DNA from: Coriobacteriales bacterium
GTDB lineage: Bacteria; Actinomycetota; Coriobacteriia; Coriobacteriales; Atopobiaceae
Direction: 5' to 3'
Assembly (NCBI GenBank): GCA_029101205.1
Contig: JAQXQO010000166.1
Coordinates: forward strand, 1 to 47,129
Length of the DNA: 47,129 bases
Below, piece after piece: positions 22,437 through 32,300 of this stretch. The first letter of the stretch is position 1. Each line of letters begins with the position of its first letter. Made by a program: the position numbers and the translations under genes. The notes beneath the pieces were generated by a model, which did not search any database, was not told the origin of the DNA, and saw only the letters and a list, made by a program, of their open reading frames with translations.

Positions 22437-23864
22437 CTAGTGCGGCACGGCGAAGTACCACAGCGCCACGATGACCAGCGCCACGACCACGATGGCCACC
22501 AGGGCGAACAGCACGCGCGCCTTGCGGGTGGACTGGCGCAGGTCCTGCATGGCCTCGCCCAGGGAGTTCACCTCGGCCTGCTTCTTTTGCACGTCGTGCT
22601 CCTCGTTGCGGATGCGCTCGCGCAGGCCGCGGGTCGTGGCGGGGTTGTTGTGGATGTCGTTGGCCTCGTTGATGATGGCCTGGGCCGCGTCGGCGCGGGC
22701 CTTCGCCGCGTCGGCCGCCTTGTCGGCCTCGCCGGCCTTGTCATCGCGCTCCTTCATGGCGTCCTCGAGCTTCTTCTCGGCCGCGGACGCCTCCTTGTAC
22801 AGGGACTCGTACTCGGTCTTTCGGCTGTTGGCCTCGGCCTTTGCCGTGGTGGCGGCACGCTCCGCGTCGGAGGTCTCCTTCTGCTGGTCGAACAGGTTCC
22901 TCTGGGCGATGTCGACGGCCTCCTGGGACTCCTTCGTCACCTGGGTCACGTTCTGACGGGCCGAGTCTACGTGCGACCTCTCAGCCTGCACCTCCGCCTG
23001 GGCCTTGTTGACGAGGCTGGGCGAGCTGGCGGTGTCGGCCTTCAGCATGGACAGGTTGTCCTGCGTGCGGCGCAGGCGCTCCTGCGCGCTGTCCACCTCG
23101 TGGTTGGCGGCCGAGATGCGCTGGTCGCGCCGCTTGGTCTCCTCGGTCATGCGCTGCTCGGCGGCCTTCAGCGTGCGGCGGGCGTCGGCCAGCTGGCGCG
23201 CGGCGTCGTCGGAGCGGCCGCGCGAGGTCTCCATGAGCTCACGGTACGGGCGCAGCTTCTGCTCGTTGGCGTCCTTGAGCTCCTTCAGCTTTTTTGCTAT
23301 GTCGGCACGCTCGCGCCTGAGGGCCTCGGCCCTGCGGCGGGCGCGGTCCTCGGCGGCCTTTGCTGCACGCACCTCGGCCCCCTGCTTCTGCATGATGGTG
23401 GGGTAGTCGTGCTCCACCTGCTCGCGGTGGGCCAGAAGGTCACGGTCGTCGCTCAGCATCTGCGTCAGGCTCTTCAGCTCGGACGTGGCGGTCGAGTAGC
23501 TCTTTGACGCGCGATGCACCGAGCGAAACGCGCTGTAGCCGCTGAGGATGGACCTGCCCGCGCCCTTCGCAGCGCCGGAGGCTCCCTTCAGCGCGCCCGT
23601 GGCACTGGCGGACAGCTTCTGCTTTGCGTTGGGGGTACCGGCCTGCTCGTTCTTCTTGCCCGCGTTTTGCGCGGGGGAGGTACCGTCTGCCGACTTGTTT
23701 GTTACGCCTGCCGATGCGCTTTGGGCGCTTTCAGACTGCGCCTGCGCTTCGGGCTGACGCTTGAAGCCCCGTCGGCGCGACTGGGACCCCGGCTGCGCGT
23801 GCCCGGATTCCTGGGCGGGCTGTACGGGAAACTCGGCGGTGTCGTCGGCCGACTTGCGAAACAT
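22437..23864 (-). CDS. Tail-anchored long coiled-coil protein, unknown function
   Basis: 475 residues from the ATG at 23864 (GAGAGGAG upstream). The first 100 residues are polar and low in complexity. Residues about 130-440 are an almost unbroken coiled coil rich in Ala, Glu, Lys, Arg and Gln, with heptad spacing. A single hydrophobic helix (about 449-471, ARVLFALVAIVVVALVIVAL) ends four residues before the C-terminus, so the protein should be tail-anchored with the coil in the cytoplasm. No enzyme motif is seen and I cannot assign a family. Possible roles are a scaffold, a chromosome or division factor, or an envelope tether. An inverted repeat CCCGTGG/CCACGGG (23902-23908, 23921-23927) lies 38-63 bases upstream of its start. 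Confidence 0.75.
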   Translation of the reverse strand: MFRKSADDTAEFPVQPAQESGHAQPGSQSRRRGFKRQPEAQAQSESAQSASAGVTNKSADGTSPAQNAGKKNEQAGTPNAKQKLSASATGALKGASGAAKGAGRSILSGYSAFRSVHRASKSYSTATSELKSLTQMLSDDRDLLAHREQVEHDYPTIMQKQGAEVRAAKAAEDRARRRAEALRRERADIAKKLKELKDANEQKLRPYRELMETSRGRSDDAARQLADARRTLKAAEQRMTEETKRRDQRISAANHEVDSAQERLRRTQDNLSMLKADTASSPSLVNKAQAEVQAERSHVDSARQNVTQVTKESQEAVDIAQRNLFDQQKETSDAERAATTAKAEANSRKTEYESLYKEASAAEKKLEDAMKERDDKAGEADKAADAAKARADAAQAIINEANDIHNNPATTRGLRERIRNEEHDVQKKQAEVNSLGEAMQDLRQSTRKARVLFALVAIVVVALVIVALWYFAVPH

Positions 23865-24075
23865 GGATTGCTCCTCTCGTATGGCTGCACAGGTGCGCAG
23901 ACCCGTGGATAGACCATACACCACGGGCTATTTCCGTGTGCTTACACCTTCTGCGAAACCGGGAAACGACAGAACGAAAACAGCCTTATTGAACGTTCGG
24001 CTTTCGAAAAACATGCCGCGCCCCCGCGATTTCACGACGCTTAACGGATATCTGCGCTTTTGCGTAAAACCCTGT

Positions 24076-24103
24076 TTGATATTTCCGGAATATTGGTTAG
24101 GAT
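24076..24103 (+). promoter_or_regulatory. Probable ptsH promoter with palindrome in the spacer
   Basis: TTGATA at 24076-24081 and TAGGAT at 24098-24103 are spaced by 16 bases. The spacer holds the palindrome TTCCGGAA (24083-24090), flanked by A/T-rich sequence, a plausible regulator site. The start would be about 55 bases before the ptsH start codon. Confidence 0.5.
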
Positions 24104-24166
24104 TTATGAAGGTAGTCGGGGGTTGTCCCCGCCGTACGAGGAGCAAAAGTCTAAGGAGTCCCCATC

Positions 24167-24439
24167 ATGGTTTCTAAGCAGACGACCATCGTCAACGCCA
24201 CTGGTCTTCACGCGCGTCCCGCTTCCGTGTTTGTGACCGAGGCAAAGAAGTACCAGTCCTCCGTCACTATCCGTGACGTCGACAAGGGCAGCGCTCCCGT
24301 GAACGCCAAGTCCATCATGATGATCCTGGCTGCCGGCATGGCTTCCGGCACCAAGGTCGAGATCGCTTGCGACGGCCCCGACGAGCAGCAGGCCCTCGAC
24401 GCCCTCGTCGCCCTCGTTGACAGCGGCTTTGGCGAGTAG
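24167..24439 (+). CDS. ptsH: Phosphocarrier protein HPr
   Basis: 90 residues, with AAGGAG upstream of the ATG at 24167. The active-site block NATGLHARPAS has the phosphorylated His15. The regulatory serine region reads AKSIMMILAAGM with Ser49 in the position of HPr Ser46, so control by HPr kinase is possible if one is encoded elsewhere. HPr passes phosphate from enzyme I to sugar-specific EII complexes. No ptsI or EII gene is in the window; ptsH stands alone with its own promoter and a strong terminator, but that terminator overlaps the next open frame. Confidence 0.96.
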   Translation: MVSKQTTIVNATGLHARPASVFVTEAKKYQSSVTIRDVDKGSAPVNAKSIMMILAAGMASGTKVEIACDGPDEQQALDALVALVDSGFGE

Positions 24440-25343
24440 TCGCACACCCACATCCGGTTCCGGAACTGGTGCCCAGCGCGTTCAACGCGCTGGGCTTTTG
24501 CTGTTCGACCTGGATGGGACCATTCTGCAGGACGGGCTCTACGTGTCGCAGCGCGTCATGGACGCCCTGCGCGACGCACGCCAGGCCGGCTACGTGCTGG
24601 CCGTGTGCTCCGGACGCCCCATCTGCATGATAAACAGCGCCCTGCGCGGCGCGCAGGTGATGGACTACTACGTTTGCTCCAACGGGGCGGCGATTCTGGA
24701 CCACGACGGGCGTGTGGTGGTGAGGAGGCCCATGAGCCGCCAGCAGGCCTTGCGAAACATCGACCTCCTGCGCGACCTCGGCGCGTCGTGGAACATGTTC
24801 ACGGGTCCCAGGGCATACCGCGACCGCAGCGGTAGCTCCTACATGATGTCTCGCGGCATGAAGGTGGTGTCCCAGGCAAGGGGCCTGCGCGGCCGACTGG
24901 ACGCCATCGGAAAGATCGTCAGCATGCAGAGGAGCACCCACTTCAGGCCCGTCGCCTCGGTGGAGCCCTACATACGGCGTGCCGTCGACGGCGTGGAAAA
25001 GATGGGCTGCCGCACCCCGCACGTGGAGGAAGCCCGCGACAGGCTGGTCGCCACAGGCGCCCTGGAGGTCGCCGTGATGGCGTACGGCGAGCTGGAGATC
25101 ACGGGCGCCGGGGTCACGAAGGGCACCGGCGTCGAGCTGCTGGGCCGCCTGGTGGGGGTGGACCGCCACCGCAGGGTGGCGTTCGGCGACGGCGGCAACG
25201 ACCTGCCCATGCTGGAGGCCACCGACCGCTTCGTGGCCATGGGCAACGCCATGGACGAGGTGAAGGCCCGCGCCACCGACGTGTGCGACACCATACAAAA
25301 CGACGGCGTCGCCACGTGGATCAGGCAGAACCTGCTGAGCTAG
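24417..25343 (+). CDS. Cof-type HAD-superfamily phosphatase (start uncertain)
   Basis: The body is a Cof-like HAD hydrolase: motif I LLLFDLDGT, motif II VCSGRP, a large C2 cap (about 110-215), motif III Lys near GVTKGTGVELL and motif IV FGDGGNDLPML. Family members dephosphorylate sugar phosphates, flavin precursors and similar metabolites; this substrate is unknown. The 5' end is ambiguous. The frame opens at a TTG at 24417 that overlaps ptsH by 23 bases, giving 308 residues, but no binding site is seen. Another in-frame TTG at 24498 would give a 281-residue protein starting MLFDLDGT, just after the ptsH terminator hairpin. Either way, its 5' region coincides with that terminator, so expression may depend on read-through. 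Confidence 0.85.
   Translation: MTAALASSRTPTSGSGTGAQRVQRAGLLLFDLDGTILQDGLYVSQRVMDALRDARQAGYVLAVCSGRPICMINSALRGAQVMDYYVCSNGAAILDHDGRVVVRRPMSRQQALRNIDLLRDLGASWNMFTGPRAYRDRSGSSYMMSRGMKVVSQARGLRGRLDAIGKIVSMQRSTHFRPVASVEPYIRRAVDGVEKMGCRTPHVEEARDRLVATGALEVAVMAYGELEITGAGVTKGTGVELLGRLVGVDRHRRVAFGDGGNDLPMLEATDRFVAMGNAMDEVKARATDVCDTIQNDGVATWIRQNLLS
24471..24499 (+). terminator. Terminator of ptsH inside the 5' end of the HAD gene
   Basis: GCCCAGCGCG pairs with CGCGCTGGGC (outer arms 24471-24480 and 24486-24495, 5-base loop) and is followed by TTTTG (24496-24500). It begins 32 bases after the ptsH stop codon. The next open frame runs through it. Confidence 0.85.
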
Positions 25344-25465
25344 CGACGCAGGCCAGACCACGCCGGCGGATGCGCGCAGCGCCCTCGGGCGCTGGCCTCC
25401 CCGCGGGCTTCTAGACACAAGCGCGACGTGCATCTGGTCGGACGCCGCGATGGACGGGGGATTCC

Positions 25466-26668
25466 TTGGTTTCGAACAACGCTCAGGACGAGCAGTCCTA
25501 CGCCAACATGGCACCGCTGACGGCACCGGACGGAAGGCCGTGGTACTCGTACGACATCGTGGCCGTCGACCCCCAGACCCACGCGCGTGCCGGCGTGCTG
25601 CACACGCCCCACGGCGACGTGCCCACGCCCATATTCATGCCCGTGGGGACCAAGGCCACCGTGAAGGGCATCCTGCCTCCGCAGCTGACGCAGATCGGCG
25701 CAAAAATCATCCTGGCCAACACCTACCATTGCGCCATGCGCCCGGGCGCCGAACTCATCCAGGAGATGGGCGGCCTGCACGAGTTCATGCAGTGGCACGG
25801 TCCCATCCTGACCGACTCGGGTGGCTTCCAGGTGTTCAGCCACGCGGACAACGTAAAGCTGACCAAGGACGGCGTCACGTTCAGGGCCGTGGACTACGAC
25901 GGCTCCTACGTCACGTGGACTCCCGAGCAGAACATGGCCATAGCGCAGAAGCTGGGCGCCGACATCGTGATGCAGCTGGACCAGTGCGCTGGCTACCCGG
26001 CGTCCCGCGCGTTCGTGGAGCGCGCCGTCGAGCTGTCCGGCAGCTGGGCGCGCCGCTGCTGGCAGGCGCACACCCGCCACGACCAGGCCCTCTTTGGCAT
26101 CGTGCAGGGCGGCATGCACATGGATCTGCGCCTGCGCAGCCTGCACTACCTGCTGGACGCCGGCGACTTCCCGGGATACGGCATAGGCGGCTACTCGGTG
26201 GGCGAGGACCACCAGACGATGTTTCGCACGCTGGAGCCCCTGGTGGCCGACTACATGCCCAAGGACAAGCCCCGCTACCTCATGGGCGTGGGCAACCCCA
26301 CCACGCTGGTGCGCGGTGTGGCCTGCGGCATCGACATGTTCGACTGCGTGCTGCCCACGCGCACGGCGCGCATGGGCTCCGCCTTCAGCAGCGAGGGCAG
26401 GCTGAACCTGAAGAACGCGCGCTTCGTGCACGACCACGGCCCGCTGGACGCCGCCTGCACCTGCCCGGTGTGCCAGGGCGGCTACACCCGCGCCTACATT
26501 CACCATCTCGTGCGCCAGAAGGAGATGGTGGGCAGCATACTCCTGTCCCTGCACAACCTGTACTACCTGCTTGACCTCATGAGGCGGGCGCGCCAGGCCA
26601 TCATCGACGGCACCTACGGCTCCTTCGTGCGCGACTGGATGGACCTTCCCGCCGCAAAGGACTGGTAA
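25466..26668 (+). CDS. tgt: tRNA-guanine(34) transglycosylase Tgt
   Basis: 400 residues from a TTG at 25466 preceded by GGGGG; the first in-frame ATG (25508) has no binding site, so the TTG is preferred. The TIM-barrel enzyme has TDSGGFQVFS with the general-base Asp117, GIVQGG, the loop GVGNP, and the nucleophile Asp293 in FDCVLPTRTAR. The zinc site is Cys331, Cys333, Cys336 and His363. It swaps guanine 34 for preQ1 in tRNAs with GUN anticodons. QueA and QueH, encoded 4-5 kb upstream, complete queuosine. Spacing from the HAD gene is 122 bases with a GC-rich hairpin (CAGCGCCC/GGGCGCTG) and no T run. Confidence 0.95.
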   Translation: MVSNNAQDEQSYANMAPLTAPDGRPWYSYDIVAVDPQTHARAGVLHTPHGDVPTPIFMPVGTKATVKGILPPQLTQIGAKIILANTYHCAMRPGAELIQEMGGLHEFMQWHGPILTDSGGFQVFSHADNVKLTKDGVTFRAVDYDGSYVTWTPEQNMAIAQKLGADIVMQLDQCAGYPASRAFVERAVELSGSWARRCWQAHTRHDQALFGIVQGGMHMDLRLRSLHYLLDAGDFPGYGIGGYSVGEDHQTMFRTLEPLVADYMPKDKPRYLMGVGNPTTLVRGVACGIDMFDCVLPTRTARMGSAFSSEGRLNLKNARFVHDHGPLDAACTCPVCQGGYTRAYIHHLVRQKEMVGSILLSLHNLYYLLDLMRRARQAIIDGTYGSFVRDWMDLPAAKDW

Positions 26669-26715
26669 GAAGGACATTGGCCCTCCGTGCCTTTGTGCCG
26701 GGGATTTGGTGTCAT

Positions 26716-26746
26716 TTGCGTTCGGTGCCATGAGGCCCCCTATAAT
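26716..26746 (+). promoter_or_regulatory. Promoter of the secDF-recJ-rel operon
   Basis: A consensus -10 box TATAAT lies at 26741-26746, with TTGCGT at 26716-26721 as a long-spaced (19) -35 box. The leader contains a 7-bp hairpin (26769-26785) and ends in GAGGGATG before the secD start. Confidence 0.65.
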
Positions 26747-26806
26747 GTCGGGGTTACGTGTGCAACTTGGGCGGCGCTGCCGCCCTACTGGACGAGGGAT
26801 GACTAT

Positions 26807-28363
26807 ATGGCTCGAAAGAAGGGGGCCCACGAGGCAGAGGAGGAGCGGACGGGCGTGGACCGCTGGAACGCCAGTGTGAACCACGAGTCCGACTCGGCTG
26901 TCAGGCCCAAGCGAAAGAGCAGGCGCACGCGCGCCGACCGACGTCGCTACATCTCGACACTGGTGGTCCTTGTGGTGGTGCTGGCGGTCTGCGCGTTCGG
27001 CTTTACCCCGGTGGGCGAGCGCATCACGCAGGGCCTGGACATCCAGGGCGGCGTGTCGGTCATCATGACCGCCACGAAGTCCGATGGTTCCACGCCGTCC
27101 TCGGACGAGATGAGCGAGGCCACGCAGATCGTGCAGCAGCGTGTGAACTCGCTGGGCGCCTCCGAGGCCACGGTGCAGCAGCAGGGCACCAACTCCATCC
27201 TGGTGCAGATCCCCGGCGCCACGAATGCCGACGACGCCGTGTCCACCATCGGACAGACCGGCCACATCGAGTTCGTGCGCATGGACCAGATTGGCGACGC
27301 CGACGCCCTCGCAAAGCTGAATGCAGGCACCGAGGACGTGCAGTTGGAGGAGGGCACCTACACGGCCTTCCTGGACGGTTCCTCCATCACCAACACGTCG
27401 GTGGACCAGTCCTCCAGCTCCACCAGCGGCTCCTATGCCGTGAACGTCACGTTCAACGACGAGGGCGCGCAGAAGTTCGCCGAGGTCACGAAGGAGCTGG
27501 CCCCCACGAACGGCCGCATCTGCATCGTGCTGGACGGTGTCGTGAAGTCCGCTCCCGCCGTGCAGAGCGAGATCACGGGCGGCAAGGTCTCCATCACGGG
27601 CAACTTCTCGTACGATGACGCCCAGTCGCTGAAGACGGTCCTGGACTCCGGCTCGCTGCCTGTGACGCTGACCTACTCCGAGAGCCGCGTCGTCGGCCCC
27701 ACGCTGGGACAGGACTCGCTGCAGCAGGGCATCATCGCTATCTGCGTGGGCGTGGCCATCGTGGTCGTGTACCTGTTCTTCTTCTACCGCGGCCTGGGCC
27801 TTCTGACCATGGGCTCGCTGGCGGTGTTCGCCGTCCTGTACCTGGGCCTTTTGGCGCTGCTGTCGCACTTCGGCTACTACTCGCTGACGCTACCCGGCCT
27901 GGCGGCCGTGGTGCTGACCACGGGCTCCGCCGCCGACTCCTCCATCCTGGTGCTGGAGCGCTTCCGCGAGGAGATCCGCATGGGGCGCACGGTGAAGAAC
28001 GCGTCGGTCTCGGGCGCAAAGCACGGCATCCGCACCTCGCTGGACGCCGACATCGTGACCCTGGTTACCGCGCTGGCGCTGTTCTTCGTCGCCGTGGGCT
28101 CGGTCAAAGGCTTCGGCCTGACCCTGGCCCTGGGCGTCGCGTGCGACGTGGTCACCATGTTCTGCTTTAAGGCTCCGGCCCTGAGGCTTCTGGCCCTGGG
28201 CACCATCCAGCGCCACCCGAAGTTCTGGGGCGTCGACTACGACCTGGACGAGGCGCAGGCGCGCAAGGAGGCGGCGGCACAGAAGGCCGCCCAGGCGCAG
28301 CAGCAGGACTGCCAGCAGGTCGTGCCTGCCTCGTCCGAGGAGGGGGGTGTCCGCAATGCGTAG
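26807..28363 (+). CDS. secD: Protein translocase subunit SecD
   Basis: 518 residues from the ATG at 26807. A basic N-terminal region (about 1-50, with KRKSRRTRADRRR) precedes the first helix (about 51-70). The motif GLDIQGGVSV (D1) follows, then the large periplasmic-type P1 region (about 85-330), here with a Ser/Thr-rich insertion near 195-210. Five further helices (about 345-500) contain VVGPTLGQDSLQQG and the LTTGSAADSSILVLERFREE block. SecD with SecF uses the proton gradient to assist late steps of Sec export. It overlaps secF by eight bases and heads the operon. The C-terminal tail is Ala/Gln-rich. Confidence 0.95.
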   Translation: MARKKGAHEAEEERTGVDRWNASVNHESDSAVRPKRKSRRTRADRRRYISTLVVLVVVLAVCAFGFTPVGERITQGLDIQGGVSVIMTATKSDGSTPSSDEMSEATQIVQQRVNSLGASEATVQQQGTNSILVQIPGATNADDAVSTIGQTGHIEFVRMDQIGDADALAKLNAGTEDVQLEEGTYTAFLDGSSITNTSVDQSSSSTSGSYAVNVTFNDEGAQKFAEVTKELAPTNGRICIVLDGVVKSAPAVQSEITGGKVSITGNFSYDDAQSLKTVLDSGSLPVTLTYSESRVVGPTLGQDSLQQGIIAICVGVAIVVVYLFFFYRGLGLLTMGSLAVFAVLYLGLLALLSHFGYYSLTLPGLAAVVLTTGSAADSSILVLERFREEIRMGRTVKNASVSGAKHGIRTSLDADIVTLVTALALFFVAVGSVKGFGLTLALGVACDVVTMFCFKAPALRLLALGTIQRHPKFWGVDYDLDEAQARKEAAAQKAAQAQQQDCQQVVPASSEEGGVRNA

Positions 28364-29342
28364 CCACTTCAAGCACGAGATCGCCTTCATCCCGCATCGC
28401 AAGCAGATGCTCAGCGTGTCCCTGGTGCTGGTTATCCTGGCCATCGTGGGGCTGGTGTTCCGCGGGCTGGTCTTTGGCATCGAGTTCAAGGGCGGCACCG
28501 AGATAGACTTCTCGAACACCGGCAGCATCACCATCGAGCAGATGCGCGATGCCCTGGTGTCGGCCGGCGAGGAGAACCCCGTGGTCCAGACCAGCCAGAC
28601 CAATGGCACGTCCGGATTCCTGGTGCGCACCGAGACCACCGACCCCAACACCGCAAACGGGCACGCCGCCACGGCCGCCGACTCCTTGGGCCTCACCGAC
28701 GAGGACTACACTGTGACCACCATCGGCCCCGACTGGGGCGCCAACACCACGCGCTCGTCGCTTCTGGCCTTCGGCGTTGCCATCCTGGCCATCATCGCCT
28801 ACGTCACCATCCGCTACGAGTTCAAGATGTCGCTGACCGCCGTCGTGGCCCTGCTGCATGACCTGCTTATCACGCTGGGCGTATACGCGTGGACCCAGAC
28901 GCCCGTGACGCCCAACGTCGTGGCGGCGCTTCTGACCATCATGGGCTTCTCGCTGTACGACACGGTGGTCGAGTTCAACCGCATCGACGAGAACGCGCGC
29001 CAGCTGAACGACGGCGTCCACAGGACGTACTACCAGATTGCGAACTTCTCGATCAACGAGGTCATCGTCCGTACCATCAACACGACCATCACGACGCTGG
29101 TGCCCGTCATCTGCATGCTGGCCATGGGCGGCTCCACGCTGAAGGACTTCGCGTTTGCCATGCTGATCGGCGAGGTGCTGGGCACCTACTCCAGCTTTGC
29201 CGTGGCATCGCCCCTGCTGTCCATCTGGAAGACCCACGAGCCCAAGTGGGCCAAGCTGGAGCGCAAATACGGCGAGGCCGCCGGCACCACGCGCGTGGAG
29301 GCCGTTTCGAAAAGCGATACCAGCCGGGACTCCCAGGAGTAG
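28356..29342 (+). CDS. secF: Protein translocase subunit SecF
   Basis: 328 residues from the ATG at 28356, overlapping the secD stop; GAGGAGGGG lies upstream, and a GTG at 28347 is a less likely start. Six helices: the first near 22-42, followed by the SecF signature GIEFKGGTEIDF, then a periplasmic loop, then VALLHDLLITLGVY, SLYDTVVEFNRIDEN and LVPVICMLAMGG, typical of the RND-like core. It forms a complex with SecD. The C-terminal 30 residues are polar. Recj/helicase follows after 57 bases with no terminator. Confidence 0.95.
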   Translation: MRSHFKHEIAFIPHRKQMLSVSLVLVILAIVGLVFRGLVFGIEFKGGTEIDFSNTGSITIEQMRDALVSAGEENPVVQTSQTNGTSGFLVRTETTDPNTANGHAATAADSLGLTDEDYTVTTIGPDWGANTTRSSLLAFGVAILAIIAYVTIRYEFKMSLTAVVALLHDLLITLGVYAWTQTPVTPNVVAALLTIMGFSLYDTVVEFNRIDENARQLNDGVHRTYYQIANFSINEVIVRTINTTITTLVPVICMLAMGGSTLKDFAFAMLIGEVLGTYSSFAVASPLLSIWKTHEPKWAKLERKYGEAAGTTRVEAVSKSDTSRDSQE

Positions 29343-29399
29343 GGGGCCCGTGGTCAGGCGCACAGCATAGGATTTCTAGCTCATCGAGGGGCGAGACGC

Positions 29400-32300
29400 A
29401 TGTCGGGACTGAAGGACAACAGGCGCTGGGAGTTGCTGCCCAGGGACGTTCGGGTGGAGCGCTTGCTGCAGAAGTCCTGCAACGTCTCGCCCCTCGTCGC
29501 GCGCGTCATGGCGGCGCGTGGCATCAAGACAGCGGAGCAGGCGCAGCGCTTCCTGACGCCGTCCTTGGAGCGCGACTGGCACGATCCGCTGGACATCCCC
29601 GGGATGTCCCAGGCCGCGGACCGTGTGGACCAGGCCCTGCGCGACGGCGAGAGGATCGCCATCTTTGGCGACTTCGACGTGGACGGTATGTCGTCCACCT
29701 GCCTTCTGACGCTGGCGCTGCGCCACTTCGGCGGCGTCGTGGCCCCCTACATCCCCAACCGCTTCGGAGAGGGCTACGGCCTTTCGCGCGAGGCGCTGAC
29801 CCGCGTGATCGAGGGGTCGCACCCCAGCCTCATCGTGACCGTGGACAACGGCATCGCGTCGGCGCACGAGGTGGCGTGGCTTCTGCGGCAGGGCATCGAC
29901 GTCGTGGTGACCGATCACCACGAGCCGGGTGACCTCGTGCCCCAGGGCGTTCCCGTGACCGACCCCAAGCTGGAGGCGGACTGCCCCTCGCGTGACCTAG
30001 CGGGCGCCGGCGTGGCGCTGAAGCTGGTGTGCGAGCTGGGCCGCAGACGGGGAGAGCCCGACTACTGGCGCCACTACACCGAGCTGGCCACGTTGGGCAC
30101 GGTGTCCGACATGATGGTGCTGCAGGACGAGAACCGCGCGCTCGTGGCCGACGGCATACGGCAGATGCGCCACACCGCCCGGCCCGGCCTGGTGGCCCTG
30201 GCCGCCACGGCGGGCATCGACCTCTCGACCGTGACCTCCGACTCGCTGCCCTTCTCGCTCATTCCGCGGCTGAACGCGGCGGGACGCATGGGCTCCACCG
30301 ACCTGGCCTTCGACCTGCTGCTGACGAGCGACCCCGCCGATGCGGCGGTTCTTGCCGGGAAGCTGGAGCAGATAAACAACGAGCGCCGCGAGATCGAGTC
30401 CGAGCTTACCGAGCAGGCCATGGCAAAGCTGGACGCCTCCTACAAGGGCGGACGCGTCATCGTGGTGGGCGGCGAGGGCTGGCACGAGGGCGTGAAGGGC
30501 ATCGTTGCCAGCCGCATCGTAAACAAGTACCACGTACCGACCATCCTGTTTTCCATCTCTGACGGGGTGGCGCGTGGCTCGGGCCGCTCCGTGGGCACGG
30601 TGGACCTCTTTCACGCGGTCGAGCAGTGCTCCGACCTTCTGGTGCGCTTTGGCGGGCATGCGGGCGCCGTGGGCGTCACCTGCGACGTCGAGAACCTGGA
30701 CGCGTTTCGCCAGCGCTTGGAGGAGGTCATGGACCAACTGCCCGCCGAGCAGTTCGAGGACCGCGGCGAGGTGGCCGCCCTCGTGAGCCTGAGCGAGGTC
30801 ACGATGGCCAACATCGCCTCGCTGGAGGCCATGCAGCCCTTTGGCCAGGGAAACAAGAAGCCCCTCTTTGGCGTGCGCGGCGTGCTCATGCGCAACCGCT
30901 CCAGGGTGGGCTATTCGGGCAACCACCTGCGCTTCTTGGCCACGAACGGCGTCTGCAGCGTGCCGGCCATCATGTTTCGCACGCCCGACATCGAACGTGC
31001 CAGCGACTACGAAGGGGCCGTTGACCTGGTGTTCGATGCGGTCAACGAGACCTGGCAGGGTCGCACGAAGCCAAAGCTCATGGTGAAGGACATCCTGTTT
31101 CGCGACGCGAAGGACGTCTCGTGCGACGCGTCGCTCTCCGCCCGGCTATTCGCGCACACCGATGAGATCCTGTCGCGTGACGAGTACGCGGGCATAGCGG
31201 ACGCCACCAGCTTCTTTACGCGCGTGGTGGGCATGCCGGACGCCAAGGCCACGGGCACGCTGAGCGCGGGGCAGACCCTGCGCATGCGGCACCAGGCAGA
31301 CGCCGGCGTGGGGCCTGACCAGGAGTGCCCCGTGGCGCTGCTGGCGCCCGACGGCACCAGGGTGGGGTACCTGCGCAGGCAGATTGCCAACGTTTTGGCG
31401 CCGCTGATGGACGCGGGCACCGAGTACGTGGCCACGGTGGTGGGCTCCTGCCCCTCGGAGGGCTCGTCGTACCTGGGCGTCGAGGTGTGCAGGAGGCCGG
31501 CGCAGCAGGCGGGGCAACCTGCCACGGAAGGCGCCGCGGTGGGCGCGGGCAGCCCAGCCCAGCCCGACGCGGACCTGCGCCGCAAGGAGGAGCTGGCGAG
31601 CCTGGGCTACGACCAGCTGACCGATGGCCTGCGCAGCCGTATGATAGGCGACCACGACTTCCTGCCCGCACAGCGCCAGGCGCTGGAGCTTCTGCGCGAT
31701 GGCCACAACACCTTGTGTGTCATGGCCACGGGCAGGGGAAAGTCCCTCATATTCCACGTGCATGCCGCGCGCGAGGCCATCCTGCACGGCAAGGCCAGCG
31801 TCTTCGTCTACCCGCTGCGCGCCCTGGTGGCCGACCAGCTGTATCACCTGCAGGAAGCGCTGGGCCCTTTGGGCCTGCACGTGCGCACCCTGACGGGTGA
31901 GACGCCCCTGGAGGAGCGAGACGACACCTTCGGCGCACTGGCGGAGGGCAGGGCAGACGTCATCCTGACCACGCCGGAGTTCCTGGCCATTCACTGCGCG
32001 CGTTTTGCGCGCGGCGGCAGGGTGGGCTTCGTCGTGGTGGACGAGGCACACCACGCGGGCTCCTCGCGGGGCGGCGGCCGTGACGCCTACGAGCAGCTGC
32101 CCCAGGTGCTGCACCGCCTGGGCGACCCCACGGTCCTGGCGGTCAGCGCCACCGCCCCCACGCCGGTGGCACGCCACATCTGCCAGCTGTGCTCCATCAA
32201 GCCTGACGACGTGGTGGTGGACCGCTCCGTGCGCCAGAACCTGACGCTGCGTGACCTGCGCGAGCTGCGTGAGCGCGAAGCCGCACTGGTGTCGGTGGTG

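Noticed and set aside
25340-27868. An 842-codon open frame on the minus strand opposite tgt and secD
   Set aside because: It shadows two unmistakable conserved genes and is rich in His, Val and Ala from complement codon bias. The same applies to long frames at 12207-14738 (+), 31146-33197 (-) and 33052-35571 (-).
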